Positions 26,823-36,752 of a stretch of 64,000 bases of DNA are shown one piece after another (positions within the stretch are counted from its first letter, which is position 1; each line of letters opens with the position of its first letter). The translations under genes and the position numbers were made by a program. Below the pieces are notes generated by a model that was given only the letters and a program-made list of their open reading frames with translations, had not been told where the DNA came from and did no database searches. This DNA is from CAJGBR01 sp045637425 (GTDB lineage Bacteria > Bacteroidota > Bacteroidia > Bacteroidales > Rikenellaceae): the NCBI GenBank assembly GCA_045637425.1, contig JAZTZL010000032.1, forward strand, positions 114,879-178,878, written 5' to 3'.

Positions 26823-29800
26823 TTAAAACGATGCGCTCAATGACAAGTTGAACGTTCTTGCGAACGGATAACTCAAACCACGTTCGATTTCAATAGTTGA
26901 GAATCTTACGATATCAGACATATTGAATGACAAGCGGAGCATACTGATACCCAAGCTCTTCATCCAATTGCTGTTACTATCAAAGTTGTAGTTTACGTTG
27001 AGAGAACCAAAGTTGATATAGTTGTTCTTCATCAAGAAACGTGATGTAGGACGAGTTGCTTTAGTTACGTCGTTAACGTCTTTGTACTTAGTCACATCAC
27101 CTTGTTTGTGCCAACGATCTTCCATGATACGTTCGTCACAGTTGTAGTTCATATAGTCCAAGTTTTCAACGCGGTCGATCAATGTTGAGTTGTATTGGTC
27201 AGCGCCGAATTGGTATGAGAATGTAGTAAATACATCAAAGTTTTTCCAACGGAAGCTCAAACCGAATGAACCTGACAGATCTGGCTCTGAGTTACCGATG
27301 ATACGTTGGTGTTCACTATCCCAAGTGAATGTTGGGTTACCATAGAGGTCGAGGAACAATTCGTCACCAGTAGCCGGAGAGATACCGAGAGATTGCATAC
27401 CGTAGATAGCAGTCAAAGAACCACCTTCTTCATATTTCAATACCGGTTTAGCAACTGCTACACCATACTTTTCGTGGTATTTTGCTCCTGTTGGAGATGT
27501 AGCTGTAGTATTGAAGTGTTCGTTAACACGGTCGTTGTACTCTTTAGTAGAGTCAGAGATCTTCTTGATAGTACCTTTGTTGTGAGCACCGTTCACGAAT
27601 ACGTCTACACCCCATTCTTTAGTTTCAACGATCTTATATTGAACCTTGAATTCCCAACCACGGTTTTCAATTTCACCCATATTGTCTTTGTATGAAGTGA
27701 AACCTGCTGAAGGAGGAGTAGAAACGTCAGTCAGCAAGTCTTTAGTTAATCTGTTGTACCAGTTCAATTCCAACTGCAAGCGATTCCACAATTGAACGTC
27801 AATACCGAGGTTAACAGTGTGTGTAGTTTCCCAAGACAAGTTCGGGTTACCCATAGCAACCAAGTTTGCACCAATACCGTGAGTGAACCACTTGTTTACG
27901 ATCATTTCGTAAGTGCTACGAGCTGCATAAGGAGGATAGTTTACCTTACCTGTTTGACCGTAGTTTGCACGGAAACGAGCTTGTGAAATTGCAGGCAAGT
28001 TATTTTTGAAGTATTCCCAGTTGTGCATATTAACACCGGCACCAAATGAGAAGAAGTGTGCGAACTTGTTGTCTGTACCGAATTGTGACGAACCGTCCCA
28101 ACGCAGTGACATATCAAGCATATAGGTGTTATCATAAGAGTAGTTTGCTGTCACATAAACACCGAACATTCTGCTGATGTTGTCGTCGAAATACATTCTA
28201 CCCATTTCCTTTGCAGCGTACTTCGGATCTTTGAATTCAGAAGACGGGAAACCACGCCATGAGCGAGAGTTGTGGTTAGATTTAGAACCTGTAGCGTTGA
28301 CACCACCTGTTGCAGACAAGAAGTGTTTGTCCCAATTGTTGTTGAATGTAGCTTGGAATTTAGCGTCCCAGTTAACTGTTGACATATTAGTCAAAGTCAA
28401 GTCACCCTTGTCAGCCATTGTCGGTGTAATATTACCGAGAGAGTTGCCATATTCATCAAAGTCTTCAACTCGGAAGTTCGGGTCACCATATTTTGCAGAG
28501 TTCGGGTCTACGAACTTTTCAGTCTTTTCATCTTTCTTAGTTACAGAGAATTGACCAGTCATGGTCAAACGGTGGAACGGATTCCATCTAATCATAAAGT
28601 TGTCAGTGAATTCTGTGTAAGTACCGAAGTCTTTGTTGTCAGTAATTGAAACATCATACAATGGGTTGTCAATACCAGAACCAGAACCCACATCTTTTGA
28701 AAGTTTGAATTTAGCAACAACTTTACCTGTTTCGAGGTCATATGGAGCTTCGTAAGGCAACATCTTTGTATATGTGCTGAATGAACCGTAAGGAGAGTTT
28801 TCACGTTCCATCACGCCAACAGACACTGTGTTAGAGATTTGCAAGCTTGGGAGGTGGTATGTCAAACTCATATTTGCACCGTAAACATTACGGTAAGAAT
28901 CTTTCATAACACCGTTTTCGTTTTGGTAACGAAGACCGATAGCGAAACGGAATTCATCAGAACCACCGCTCATAGTCAAACTGTGAGTGTTGTTGAATTG
29001 GGTAGTCAACGGAATAGACAACCAGTAAGTATCAACACCTCTAGTGATGTTATTCAACTTCTTAATGTATTTGTCTTGAGCATTGATACCAACAAATTGG
29101 TTTGCTTTGACTTCTTGTGCAAGTTTCTCTTTTGCGTTCAACAGGTGATAGTCTGTCAAGTCCGGAGCAGTAATTGATGCAGTCATAGCGTATTGGAAAC
29201 GCAATTGTCCTGGTTGAGGAGGTACTGACGTAATAACCAACACACCGTTAGATGCACGTGAACCATACAATGCAGTTGCTTGCGCGTCTTTCAGGATTGT
29301 AATACTTTCAACCAAGTTCGGGTCTAAGTCATTGAATTTTTCCAATGAGATTTCGAAACCGTCCAAAATAAAGACCGGAAGGTTAGGATTAGTATTTGCA
29401 GCATATGGTGATACTGTTTCTGCTACGTCAAGTTGGCGGTTTGACATACCAGATTGACCACGCAAGTATGCTTCAGGCATTGTGTTCGGGTCAGAACCCA
29501 TTTCGATGTTTTCTACCAAACGGAAGCTCGGCTCGAATACTGAAATTGCCTGCATCAAGTTTGTTGGAGATACCTTTTGGAAATCTTCCTTCTTGATGGT
29601 GGTGTAAGTTCCGGTAAAGGTTGCCTTGTTATTAGAGGTGAAACCGTTTACAACTACTTCATCTGCTGAAAGTTCTTCTTCTTTCAACATAATGTTGAGT
29701 TCTTTTTCGTTTGCCGGAGCAACAATTACCTTTTCGACTTTTTCGAATCCGATGAAAGATACGACCAAAGTCATTTTTTCATTGGGAACAGACAAAGCAA

Positions 29801-30059
29801 ATTCACCGGCTCTGTTTGTTGACATCCCGATAGTTGTGTTTTTAACAGACACTGAAGCTCCTGCTATAGGTTTTCCTGCTTCATCAACGATCTTACCTTT
29901 CAGCAACACCTTTGAAGGAGTCTGCTCAACACTTGACTGTGTTTGTGAGGCACTTACCATTGTAGGCATTCCACACAAACAGAGTGAAACCACTGCAACG
30001 CAAATTCCCTTTGAGAGTGCGCTCGGCAGTTGACACCAAGTTTTTGTAGAAATTTTCAT
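26823..30059 (-). CDS. SusC/RagA-family TonB-dependent outer membrane transporter
   Basis: This 1078-residue outer membrane barrel imports a ligand with energy from TonB. It has a signal peptide (about 1-38), a carboxypeptidase-D-like regulatory domain at about 50-130 (LKGKIVDEAGKPIAGASVSVKN), the TonB-box-like DEVVVNGF, and a plug with the SusC signature TILKDAQATALYGSRASNGVLVIT. A barrel follows with RAxYGQTG and ending SLSASF. No STN domain is present, which argues against control by an anti-sigma factor of the FecR type. It heads a four-gene operon with SusD, DUF4843 and a PKD-like lipoprotein. The leader appears about 440 bases long. Confidence 0.96.
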   Translation of the reverse strand: MKISTKTWCQLPSALSKGICVAVVSLCLCGMPTMVSASQTQSSVEQTPSKVLLKGKIVDEAGKPIAGASVSVKNTTIGMSTNRAGEFALSVPNEKMTLVVSFIGFEKVEKVIVAPANEKELNIMLKEEELSADEVVVNGFTSNNKATFTGTYTTIKKEDFQKVSPTNLMQAISVFEPSFRLVENIEMGSDPNTMPEAYLRGQSGMSNRQLDVAETVSPYAANTNPNLPVFILDGFEISLEKFNDLDPNLVESITILKDAQATALYGSRASNGVLVITSVPPQPGQLRFQYAMTASITAPDLTDYHLLNAKEKLAQEVKANQFVGINAQDKYIKKLNNITRGVDTYWLSIPLTTQFNNTHSLTMSGGSDEFRFAIGLRYQNENGVMKDSYRNVYGANMSLTYHLPSLQISNTVSVGVMERENSPYGSFSTYTKMLPYEAPYDLETGKVVAKFKLSKDVGSGSGIDNPLYDVSITDNKDFGTYTEFTDNFMIRWNPFHRLTMTGQFSVTKKDEKTEKFVDPNSAKYGDPNFRVEDFDEYGNSLGNITPTMADKGDLTLTNMSTVNWDAKFQATFNNNWDKHFLSATGGVNATGSKSNHNSRSWRGFPSSEFKDPKYAAKEMGRMYFDDNISRMFGVYVTANYSYDNTYMLDMSLRWDGSSQFGTDNKFAHFFSFGAGVNMHNWEYFKNNLPAISQARFRANYGQTGKVNYPPYAARSTYEMIVNKWFTHGIGANLVAMGNPNLSWETTHTVNLGIDVQLWNRLQLELNWYNRLTKDLLTDVSTPPSAGFTSYKDNMGEIENRGWEFKVQYKIVETKEWGVDVFVNGAHNKGTIKKISDSTKEYNDRVNEHFNTTATSPTGAKYHEKYGVAVAKPVLKYEEGGSLTAIYGMQSLGISPATGDELFLDLYGNPTFTWDSEHQRIIGNSEPDLSGSFGLSFRWKNFDVFTTFSYQFGADQYNSTLIDRVENLDYMNYNCDERIMEDRWHKQGDVTKYKDVNDVTKATRPTSRFLMKNNYINFGSLNVNYNFDSNSNWMKSLGISMLRLSFNMSDIVRFSTIEIERGLSYPFARTFNLSLSASF

Positions 30060-30503
30060 ACTACTTTTGTATTTAGTTAAACAATCACTGCTCTTTGAAT
30101 TCCTGAGTGCGCCAAACCCGAAACTCTACGAGCAAATATTTTTCCTACCATAAAAAGCCTGTCAAAATAGAATCCTTAATCTTTAGCATTGATACACTAC
30201 CAAATGTTCTATACCTAATTATATAAAATATCACAAGCGTATCTTGATTTGTACTTCTTTTATGCAACCCGTAATTCTAAAACACCTCGCTTTCTTATAA
30301 TCGAGATACATAAAAGAACACCCTAAAAAAGTGTCAAGATTAACACCTATCAATGCCAAAGAAACACAAAAACGGCTCATTTTTTGCAAGATAACTCACA
30401 AGTAAAACGTGTCAAAACCGGCTCTAACTACGCTTAAACCCATATTTATCTTGTAAAAGCACAAGCATCATTTTTGTTTTTCATCTATTACAACAGAACT
30501 TTT
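30060..30503 (-). other. Long untranslated leader of the SusC operon
   Basis: No ORF with support lies here. Minus-strand reading shows three TTGACA/TTTGACAC-like words (about 30163, 30331 and 30409) and two GAGCCG-TTTTG words. A weak GTGT/ACAC hairpin precedes six T at 30325-30346. Nothing matches an RNA family I recognise. The length would allow regulation by leader RNA structure or by a small RNA. Confidence 0.4.
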
Positions 30504-30510
30504 CAAGCCA

Positions 30511-30542
30511 CAAATATATACATGAAAGAATATAAATGCAAA
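30511..30542 (-). promoter_or_regulatory. Promoter of the SusC operon
   Basis: On the minus strand TATATTTG (plus CAAATATA, 30511-30518) is preceded by TTTG (plus CAAA, 30539-30542) at exactly 20 bases. It is the best -33/-7 pair in this spacer, about 445 bases from the start codon. Confidence 0.65.
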
Positions 30543-30736
30543 TTTTTTTACTTTTTTTTCAAAAAACAATTTGACTTTACTATAAAATGCAGACACAAAG
30601 CAATATCTTTCCCAATCGCTCGTTGTAGCGTTAAAATATGGTTACAAATCAATTCCAATAACACACCCAACGAACAAATTTCAATGTATTTATTGAATCT
30701 AGTTTCTATGTAGTAGTCTCTTTCATTTCTTTATTG

Positions 30737-30744
30737 TACCTTTG
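30737..30744 (+). promoter_or_regulatory. -7 box of the LTA-synthase-like operon
   Basis: TACCTTTG, a full TAnnTTTG match, lies 12 bases before the ATG at 30757 and 21 bases before the ATG at 30766. No clear TTTG is seen at -33. Confidence 0.5.
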
Positions 30745-30756
30745 CAATATAAATAG

Positions 30757-32706
30757 ATGTGCAATATGAAAATTTTCGGAGATTTTTTTACATTTATAAG
30801 ACGAATTCTGCTGGTCTACGGGCTACTGATGCTCTGTCGAGTAGTGTTTTACATTTTAAACCACGAACTGCTCGGAGCCATACAAATCAACGAATTGCCT
30901 AAACTTATTCACGGAGCCCTGATTTTTGACTCAGTGTCGGTATTCTATATCAATATCCCATTCTTGGTAGCATCGCTACTCCCGTTCCGATTCCGGAAAA
31001 ACAGCGGTTATCAAAATTTTTTGAAATGGCTATTCGTAGCTACCAATGCTGCAGGGCTTGTGCTTGCCGTAGCCGACATTGTATACTACCCTTTCAAGCT
31101 CGCAAGAATCGCATCTGACGATTTAGTCTTGACCCAAGAGGGTAATTTCGGCTCGCTGATGATGACATTCGTGGTAGACTACTGGTGGGGGTTCCTGCTA
31201 TACATAGGCTTGATTGTCGCTATGTACAAAGGTTTTAAACGAATCAAATATCGTCCATCGACCATCGCGAACAACCTACTCTATTTCACATCGCAGACGA
31301 TACTCTTCTTCGTGGCTGCATTCGTAGCCGTAGTGCTTATCCGAGGCAATGCAGTAAAAGGCACCTACCCTATTTCACCGAGCGAGGCTACGAAATATGC
31401 CCGCCCCGAATTGATATCGCTGGTGCAGAGTAATCCGTTTATGCTGGTCAGAACCATTGGCAGCAAAGACAAATTGAATATCCCCAATTATATGAGTCCG
31501 TCGCAAGCCGACTCGATATTCTCGCCGATTCAACAAGTCCGAGCAAACAACCTGCTGCAAGGTCGCAGACCCAACGTAGTGCTGATTATGCTCGAAAGTT
31601 TTGGCAGCGCTCATATCAAATCGCTCTCGGAAGTCTATCCCGAAGAGCGCGAATCGCAGACTCCTTTCTTGGATTCGCTGATTAGAAACGGATATATCTT
31701 CACAAATGCCTATCAAACCGGCCGCAGGTCTATCGACGCAATGCCTTCGGTTTGGTCGTCAATCCCATCATTCAAGTTGCAGTTCCTATCGTTCCCACAC
31801 GCTGCATCGTCGGCATTCCACGCACTGCCATCTGTTATGGCAGAAATGGGATACACATCGGCATTTCTGCACGGAGGCTCGAATCGCACGATGAACTTCC
31901 AAAGTTTCGGACTGCAAAGCGGTGTGTCTGAGTTCTGGTTCCGCGAAGAATATGAGAGCGAACGCGGTCAGGAAGGATTTGATAACCATTGGGGCATATT
32001 CGACCATATATTCCTGCCATACGCAGTCGAAAAAATTTCCTCTATGAAAGAACCCTTCTTTGCTACGTTGTTCACACTCTCGTCACACCACCCGTACGTT
32101 ATCCCCGATGAGTTTAAGGGTAAATTCCCGAAAGGCACTACGGATATTCAGGAAACGATTGCCTACTCGGACCACGCACTAAGGATATTCTTTGATAAAA
32201 TCTCAAAGCAGCCGTACTTCAATAATACCCTCTTCGTATTCGTAGCAGACCACGCTTCGGGTGCAGATAACGATATATACAATAAGGTACCGCGAAACTA
32301 TCGAATTCCCATATTGTTCTATATGGCTGACGGATCGCTCAGGGGCAGCTCGGACAGAATGGCTAAACAGTTGGACTTTATGCCGACACTGCTGGGAATG
32401 CTGGGGTATGAAAAACCGTTCTTCTCATTTGGCCGCGACCTGTTCGATGAAACCTTACCGTCAAGAGGCGTAATCTACAGCAACGGCACATTCAATATGG
32501 TGAACGATTCACTTGTAGTGATGTTCGACGAATCGAAAGTTGTGAGCGCGTACAACTATATCAACGACCCGATGCTCAACAACGATATATCATCACAACT
32601 TACTGATGAACAGATGAATGTAGAATTCATTAAGGCCTACATTCAACAGTATTACCACTATGTGAATAAACGCAATTTCACAGCAAACCAAACAACTCAA
32701 AAATAA
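30757..32706 (+). CDS. LTA synthase/sulfatase-family inner membrane protein
   Basis: This 649-residue protein has about five membrane helices in the first 200 residues, then a periplasmic alkaline-phosphatase-superfamily domain. Metal and active-site motifs are VVLIMLESFGSAH, the nucleophile region YQTGRRSIDAMPS, LHGG, SSHHPY, YSDHAL and FVADHASG. Gram-negative relatives transfer phosphoglycerol or phosphoethanolamine-type groups to envelope glycans or lipids; the substrate here cannot be told. The second ATG (30766) is as likely as the first, since the -7 box leaves almost no leader for 30757. dtd starts 7 bases after the stop. Confidence 0.88.
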   Translation: MCNMKIFGDFFTFIRRILLVYGLLMLCRVVFYILNHELLGAIQINELPKLIHGALIFDSVSVFYINIPFLVASLLPFRFRKNSGYQNFLKWLFVATNAAGLVLAVADIVYYPFKLARIASDDLVLTQEGNFGSLMMTFVVDYWWGFLLYIGLIVAMYKGFKRIKYRPSTIANNLLYFTSQTILFFVAAFVAVVLIRGNAVKGTYPISPSEATKYARPELISLVQSNPFMLVRTIGSKDKLNIPNYMSPSQADSIFSPIQQVRANNLLQGRRPNVVLIMLESFGSAHIKSLSEVYPEERESQTPFLDSLIRNGYIFTNAYQTGRRSIDAMPSVWSSIPSFKLQFLSFPHAASSAFHALPSVMAEMGYTSAFLHGGSNRTMNFQSFGLQSGVSEFWFREEYESERGQEGFDNHWGIFDHIFLPYAVEKISSMKEPFFATLFTLSSHHPYVIPDEFKGKFPKGTTDIQETIAYSDHALRIFFDKISKQPYFNNTLFVFVADHASGADNDIYNKVPRNYRIPILFYMADGSLRGSSDRMAKQLDFMPTLLGMLGYEKPFFSFGRDLFDETLPSRGVIYSNGTFNMVNDSLVVMFDESKVVSAYNYINDPMLNNDISSQLTDEQMNVEFIKAYIQQYYHYVNKRNFTANQTTQK

Positions 32707-32713
32707 CGACAAT

Positions 32714-33166
32714 ATGAGATTACTGATTCAACGTGTCAGCCAAGCGAACGTGGCAGTAGACAATAATATAATAGGTGAAATCAAGCGCGGTTTTCTGGTA
32801 CTTGTCGGTATAGAAGAGGCCGATACGGTGGAAGATGCCGAATGGTTAGCTCAAAAACTCGTCAAGATGAGACTCTTCGACGACCAAGATGGGGTTATGA
32901 ATCTCGACCTGCTGACTACAAATGGAGAGTTACTGATTGTCAGTCAATTCACACTGCACGCATCAACCAAAAAGGGCAACCGCCCATCGTACATTCGCGC
33001 TGCACGCCCAGAACACGCCGAACCTTTGTACAATCAATTTATCGAAATATGCCACAACCTGACTGGTAAACGTCCGGCTACGGGCAGATTCGGAGCAGAT
33101 ATGAAAGTCAGTCTGATAAATGACGGTCCCGTTACGATTTGGATTGATTCAAAAAATAAAGAGTAA
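32714..33166 (+). CDS. dtd: D-aminoacyl-tRNA deacylase
   Basis: This 150-residue cytoplasmic enzyme removes D-amino acids (and glycine from tRNA-Ala) from mischarged tRNA. It shows MRLLIQRVSQANVAVD at the start, the catalytic SQFTLHAST motif, GNRPSYIRAA, and the cross-subunit DGPVTIWID motif at the C-terminus. Length is exactly that of the family. It follows the LTA-synthase-like gene by 7 bases and precedes the MazG-like gene by 3 bases. Confidence 0.95.
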   Translation: MRLLIQRVSQANVAVDNNIIGEIKRGFLVLVGIEEADTVEDAEWLAQKLVKMRLFDDQDGVMNLDLLTTNGELLIVSQFTLHASTKKGNRPSYIRAARPEHAEPLYNQFIEICHNLTGKRPATGRFGADMKVSLINDGPVTIWIDSKNKE

Positions 33167-33169
33167 ACT

Positions 33170-33496
33170 ATGACTATCAAAGAGGCTCAACAAACCATCG
33201 ACGGCTGGATTAAGCAGTATGGCGTACGCTACTTTAACGAGCTGACCAATATGGCAATCCTCACAGAAGAGGTTGGCGAAGTGGCTCGCATCATCGCCCG
33301 CAGATACGGAGAACAATCTTCAAAAGAGAGCGACCTCGATAAAAAATTGGAAGATGAACTCGCAGATGTTCTCTGGGTGGTAATCTGTCTCGCAAACCAA
33401 ACCGGCATAGACCTTGAAGAGGCACTGCGCAGAAATATCGAGAAAAAGAGTAACCGCGATTCGCAACGACACCTGCAAAACGAGAAACTGAAATAA
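33170..33496 (+). CDS. MazG-like nucleotide pyrophosphohydrolase
   Basis: This 108-residue all-alpha NTP pyrophosphohydrolase is of the MazG-like type. The metal motif ExxE...ExxD appears as TEEVGEVARI and DELADVLWVVICLAN. It probably hydrolyses non-canonical nucleoside triphosphates. It is in an operon between dtd and the helical unknown, 3 and 5 bases from its neighbours; together with dtd it looks like housekeeping quality control. Confidence 0.9.
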   Translation: MTIKEAQQTIDGWIKQYGVRYFNELTNMAILTEEVGEVARIIARRYGEQSSKESDLDKKLEDELADVLWVVICLANQTGIDLEEALRRNIEKKSNRDSQRHLQNEKLK

Positions 33497-33501
33497 CAGC
33501 A

Positions 33502-35046
33502 ATGAATAACACTCCGAAACAAGAACCGCTTTTTGACCTGATTAAGAGTTTGAGTAAAGCTGAAAAACGCAATTTCAAACTCTATGCTACACGTACATCG
33601 GGCAATCACGAAGCAAAATTCATACAACTCTTCGACGCAATGGACTCACTGAACGAATACGATGAGGCGAAGATTATGAAACGGTGTCCTGTTTCGAAGT
33701 TGCAGCTCTCAAATATGAAGGCGCACCTCTATAATCAGATTCTGGTGAGCCTGCGACTGCTCAATGTCCAGCACAACTCAATACTGCAGATTCGCGAACA
33801 GATGGACTTCGCCCGAATACTTTACGATAAAGGATTGTACAAGCAGAGTCTGAAAATTCTCGAAAAGGCTAAGTCTATGGCGCAGAGCTGTCAACAAAAT
33901 ACAATGGTGCTCGACGCAATCGAATTCCAGAACATCATCGAGTCGCTATACCTCAACCGCAGTATGGCCGACAATGTCGAATTCACACGACAGGCTAAAG
34001 AGTTATGCAGCCGCGTGGAAAATTGCAACGAACTCTCGGCAATATCTCTGCACCTATATAGTCTTTATCAGCAGTTAGGCTATGTCCGCTCGGAAAAGGA
34101 CCTCAACCTAATCAATCAATACTTCTCTTTTAGACTCGAACAATACAAGCACAGCTCGCTCTCATTCACAGAAAAGTTCTACTACTATCAAGCAATGGTG
34201 TGGTACAACTATATTCTGCACAACTTTAGAAATTGTTATCGCTACGCACGAAAGTGGCTCGACCTATTCGAACAGAATCCGAATATGAAAAATACGATGT
34301 ACGACAACTACATACACGGATTCTCTCGGTTGCTCGACGGACTATTCCTTATGAATGACTACGAACGAATGGTCGCAGCGCTCGACAAATTCCAGCTCGA
34401 ACGCGAAAATATCTCCGAGTCGAGCGACAATGTCAAACTCATCGCCGATACGATTCATTATTACAACACGATAAACCTCTACTGTATGGAGGGTAATTTC
34501 GAATCGGGAGTGCAGATAATACCCGAAGTAGAACTGTTTATTAATGAGAATCTTAACAATCTGGAACTGCATAAGAGAATGTTGTTCTACTATAAGATAG
34601 CCTGCCTCTATTTCGGCAACTGCCAATATGAGGAGTGTATCGCTTCGTTGGAACGGATAATCGAAACTCGCGACCATACAATCAGACGCGACCTGCAATG
34701 TTTTGCTCGCATTCTAAACTTGATTTCACACTACGAATTAGGCTCTGACTCAAACATCAGCCATCAAGTAAGAACTCTATATTCGTTCCTTGTCAGAATG
34801 AACGATATGCACAAGATTCAGTCCGAAATCATCGGATTCATACGAAAAATGACTGCCGTAAAAAAAGAGCAGGATTTTCATAAAGAACTTATCAATCTGC
34901 ATAGCCGACTCAAACTGCTCGAGTCGCACCCATACGAACGACGCACATTCTTCTATCTCGACATTATTTCGTGGCTCGAAAGTAAAATCGAAGGCATTTC
35001 GATGGCCGATGTAATTCGCAACAAATTCAACGCCCAGAAACAATGA
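33502..35046 (+). CDS. Conserved alpha-helical protein of unknown function
   Basis: This 514-residue cytoplasmic protein has no signal peptide and no membrane helix. It opens with LFDLIKSLSKAEKRNFKLYA, a start I associate with a Bacteroidetes-wide family without known function. The rest is almost all helix with TPR-like pairs: ILYDKGLYKQSLKILEKAK, LYQQLGYVRSEKD, YYKIACLYFGNCQYEECIAS. I see no catalytic motif. It starts 5 bases after the MazG-like gene, and its end overlaps the MATE start by 4 bases (ATGA), so expression is coupled. Its role may be scaffolding; I do not know it. Confidence 0.75.
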   Translation: MNNTPKQEPLFDLIKSLSKAEKRNFKLYATRTSGNHEAKFIQLFDAMDSLNEYDEAKIMKRCPVSKLQLSNMKAHLYNQILVSLRLLNVQHNSILQIREQMDFARILYDKGLYKQSLKILEKAKSMAQSCQQNTMVLDAIEFQNIIESLYLNRSMADNVEFTRQAKELCSRVENCNELSAISLHLYSLYQQLGYVRSEKDLNLINQYFSFRLEQYKHSSLSFTEKFYYYQAMVWYNYILHNFRNCYRYARKWLDLFEQNPNMKNTMYDNYIHGFSRLLDGLFLMNDYERMVAALDKFQLERENISESSDNVKLIADTIHYYNTINLYCMEGNFESGVQIIPEVELFINENLNNLELHKRMLFYYKIACLYFGNCQYEECIASLERIIETRDHTIRRDLQCFARILNLISHYELGSDSNISHQVRTLYSFLVRMNDMHKIQSEIIGFIRKMTAVKKEQDFHKELINLHSRLKLLESHPYERRTFFYLDIISWLESKIEGISMADVIRNKFNAQKQ

Positions 35047-36410
35047 ACCAAAAGTCACTCGATTTTGGACAAGATAGCATACCATCGCTGTTTCACAAGA
35101 TGCTGATTCCGACGCTGCTCGGAGCGCTCTCAATATGTGCAGTCACACTTATCGACGGAATATTCATCGGCCAGGGCGTCGGAGCCGAAGGTGTAGCAGC
35201 AATAAACATCACTGTGCCGATATACCAGATAATGGCAGGACTCGGTTTGATGGTCGGAACGGGGTGTTCGGTTTTGACCTCGATTATGGTGGCTCGCAGA
35301 AATATCCGAGCAGCGCGACAAAATATCACTCAGGCTCTGGTGGGAATAGGGACAATTGTCTTTATCATCACTCTGGCAATGTATATTTTTCCTCGACAAT
35401 CGGCTCAGATTTTAGGCGCATCTGAAACTCTGATGCCGATGGTTATCGACTACCTGAAGTGGATATTGCCCTGCTTTATATTCGAAATGTTCAGTATGAT
35501 TGGGCTGTTCATAATAAGAATAGACGGAGCTCCCAAAATGGCGATGTGGTGTAATGTCATTCCCTCTGCCCTGAACGCACTGTTGGACTGGGTCTTTATC
35601 TTTCCGCTGGGAATGGGTGTCAAAGGTGCGGCAATAGCAACATCTATCAGCATCATCGTGGGTGGAATTATGGCATTAGTCTATCTGATATTCTTTGCCA
35701 AGATTTTGAAGCCAGCTCCTATCAGACTCCATAGCAAACTGTTATGTCGTGCAATTTTCAACTTCGGACATCAGTGTCGAATCGGAGTCTCGTCGCTACT
35801 CGGAGAACTCTCGCTGGCAGCAATGGTCTTTATCGGCAATCAAGTCTTTATGCACTACCTCGGTGATACGGGCGTGGGGGCATTCGGCATCGCCTGCTAC
35901 TATATGCCCTTCTTCTTTATGGTAGGGAATTCCATTGCTCAGTCGGGACAGCCTATCATCAGCTACAATTACGGCATCGCAGCACACGAACGCATCGCAG
36001 CTACGCGTAAGTTGATGACACTAAGCGCATTGGGCGGCGGAGTAATTGTTTCGGCATTATTCATATTTTTCCCGCGTGAACTCGTCGGGTTATTCATCGA
36101 CCTCTCGACCGAAGCCGCAGCCATTTGCATCGAAGGATTCCCCTATTTTGCCTCGGGGATAATATTCTTCATACTGAATATCACCTTTATAGGCTACTAC
36201 CAAAGCATCGAGCGAGTGAAGTTGGCTGCAATCTACGTTCTGCTAAGAGGGGCCATATTCGCACTGCCGAGTTTTGTTCTGCTGCCCAAAATGTTCGGAG
36301 TTGCAGGTATATGGAGTGCTATGCCCGTAACAGAATTCCTGACTACAATTGTAATACTGACAATATTGTTTAGAGAAATCTCAAATCAAAAAAGATATGA
36401 AACAAGTTAG
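35043..36410 (+). CDS. MATE-family efflux transporter
   Basis: This 455-residue inner membrane protein has about twelve helices in two similar halves. MATE features are LLGALSICAVTLIDGIFIGQ in helix 1, GTGCSVLTSIMVARRN after helix 2, and QSGQPIISYNYGI at the start of the second half. It presumably exports cationic drugs or metabolites in exchange for H+ or Na+. It overlaps the upstream gene by 4 bases and the TIGR04076 gene by 14 bases. Confidence 0.93.
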   Translation: MNQKSLDFGQDSIPSLFHKMLIPTLLGALSICAVTLIDGIFIGQGVGAEGVAAINITVPIYQIMAGLGLMVGTGCSVLTSIMVARRNIRAARQNITQALVGIGTIVFIITLAMYIFPRQSAQILGASETLMPMVIDYLKWILPCFIFEMFSMIGLFIIRIDGAPKMAMWCNVIPSALNALLDWVFIFPLGMGVKGAAIATSISIIVGGIMALVYLIFFAKILKPAPIRLHSKLLCRAIFNFGHQCRIGVSSLLGELSLAAMVFIGNQVFMHYLGDTGVGAFGIACYYMPFFFMVGNSIAQSGQPIISYNYGIAAHERIAATRKLMTLSALGGGVIVSALFIFFPRELVGLFIDLSTEAAAICIEGFPYFASGIIFFILNITFIGYYQSIERVKLAAIYVLLRGAIFALPSFVLLPKMFGVAGIWSAMPVTEFLTTIVILTILFREISNQKRYETS

Positions 36411-36699
36411 AATCCGAGTAATGAAGATGGCTCGCTATGACGACCTTATCGAGCAGTTCGAGAATCCCATTGAACACGCCTGTGATATGCAACTCGGAAT
36501 GACATTCTACGTCGACAACGGCGAAAAACCCGATGGAATGTGCGATAGCGCGTGGGAAACACTGCGCCCCTTTGTGCTGGAATTGGCTACGGGCGGAGGC
36601 AATTTCTTTGACGGCTGGATGAAAAACCCACACTCGGCAATGCTCTCGTGCAATGACGGATTTCGCCCTGTCTCATTTCTGGTCGAGACGGTCGAATAG
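36397..36699 (+). CDS. TIGR04076 family small protein
   Basis: This 100-residue protein has the TIGR04076 pattern: G.C..AW..L.PFV..L..GG then W and C.DG.RPV.F, visible as GMCDSAWETLRPFVLELATGGG, DGW and CNDGFRPVSFLVE. Function is unknown; members are often near redox or aldehyde enzymes. Translation is probably coupled to MATE, whose 3' end it overlaps by 14 bases. The gene ends 50 bases before the convergent ftsI. Confidence 0.85.
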   Translation: MKQVRIRVMKMARYDDLIEQFENPIEHACDMQLGMTFYVDNGEKPDGMCDSAWETLRPFVLELATGGGNFFDGWMKNPHSAMLSCNDGFRPVSFLVETVE

Positions 36700-36752
36700 A
36701 CAAGATACTCATTATCAGCCTCGCCGGAGACAACGAGTCAAATATGGTCCCT

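Noticed and set aside
30474..30713. Plus-strand frame of 79 codons in the susC/LTA spacer
   Set aside because: It is A+T-rich, Phe/Lys/Ile-loaded, overlaps the susC promoter and lacks any conserved feature.
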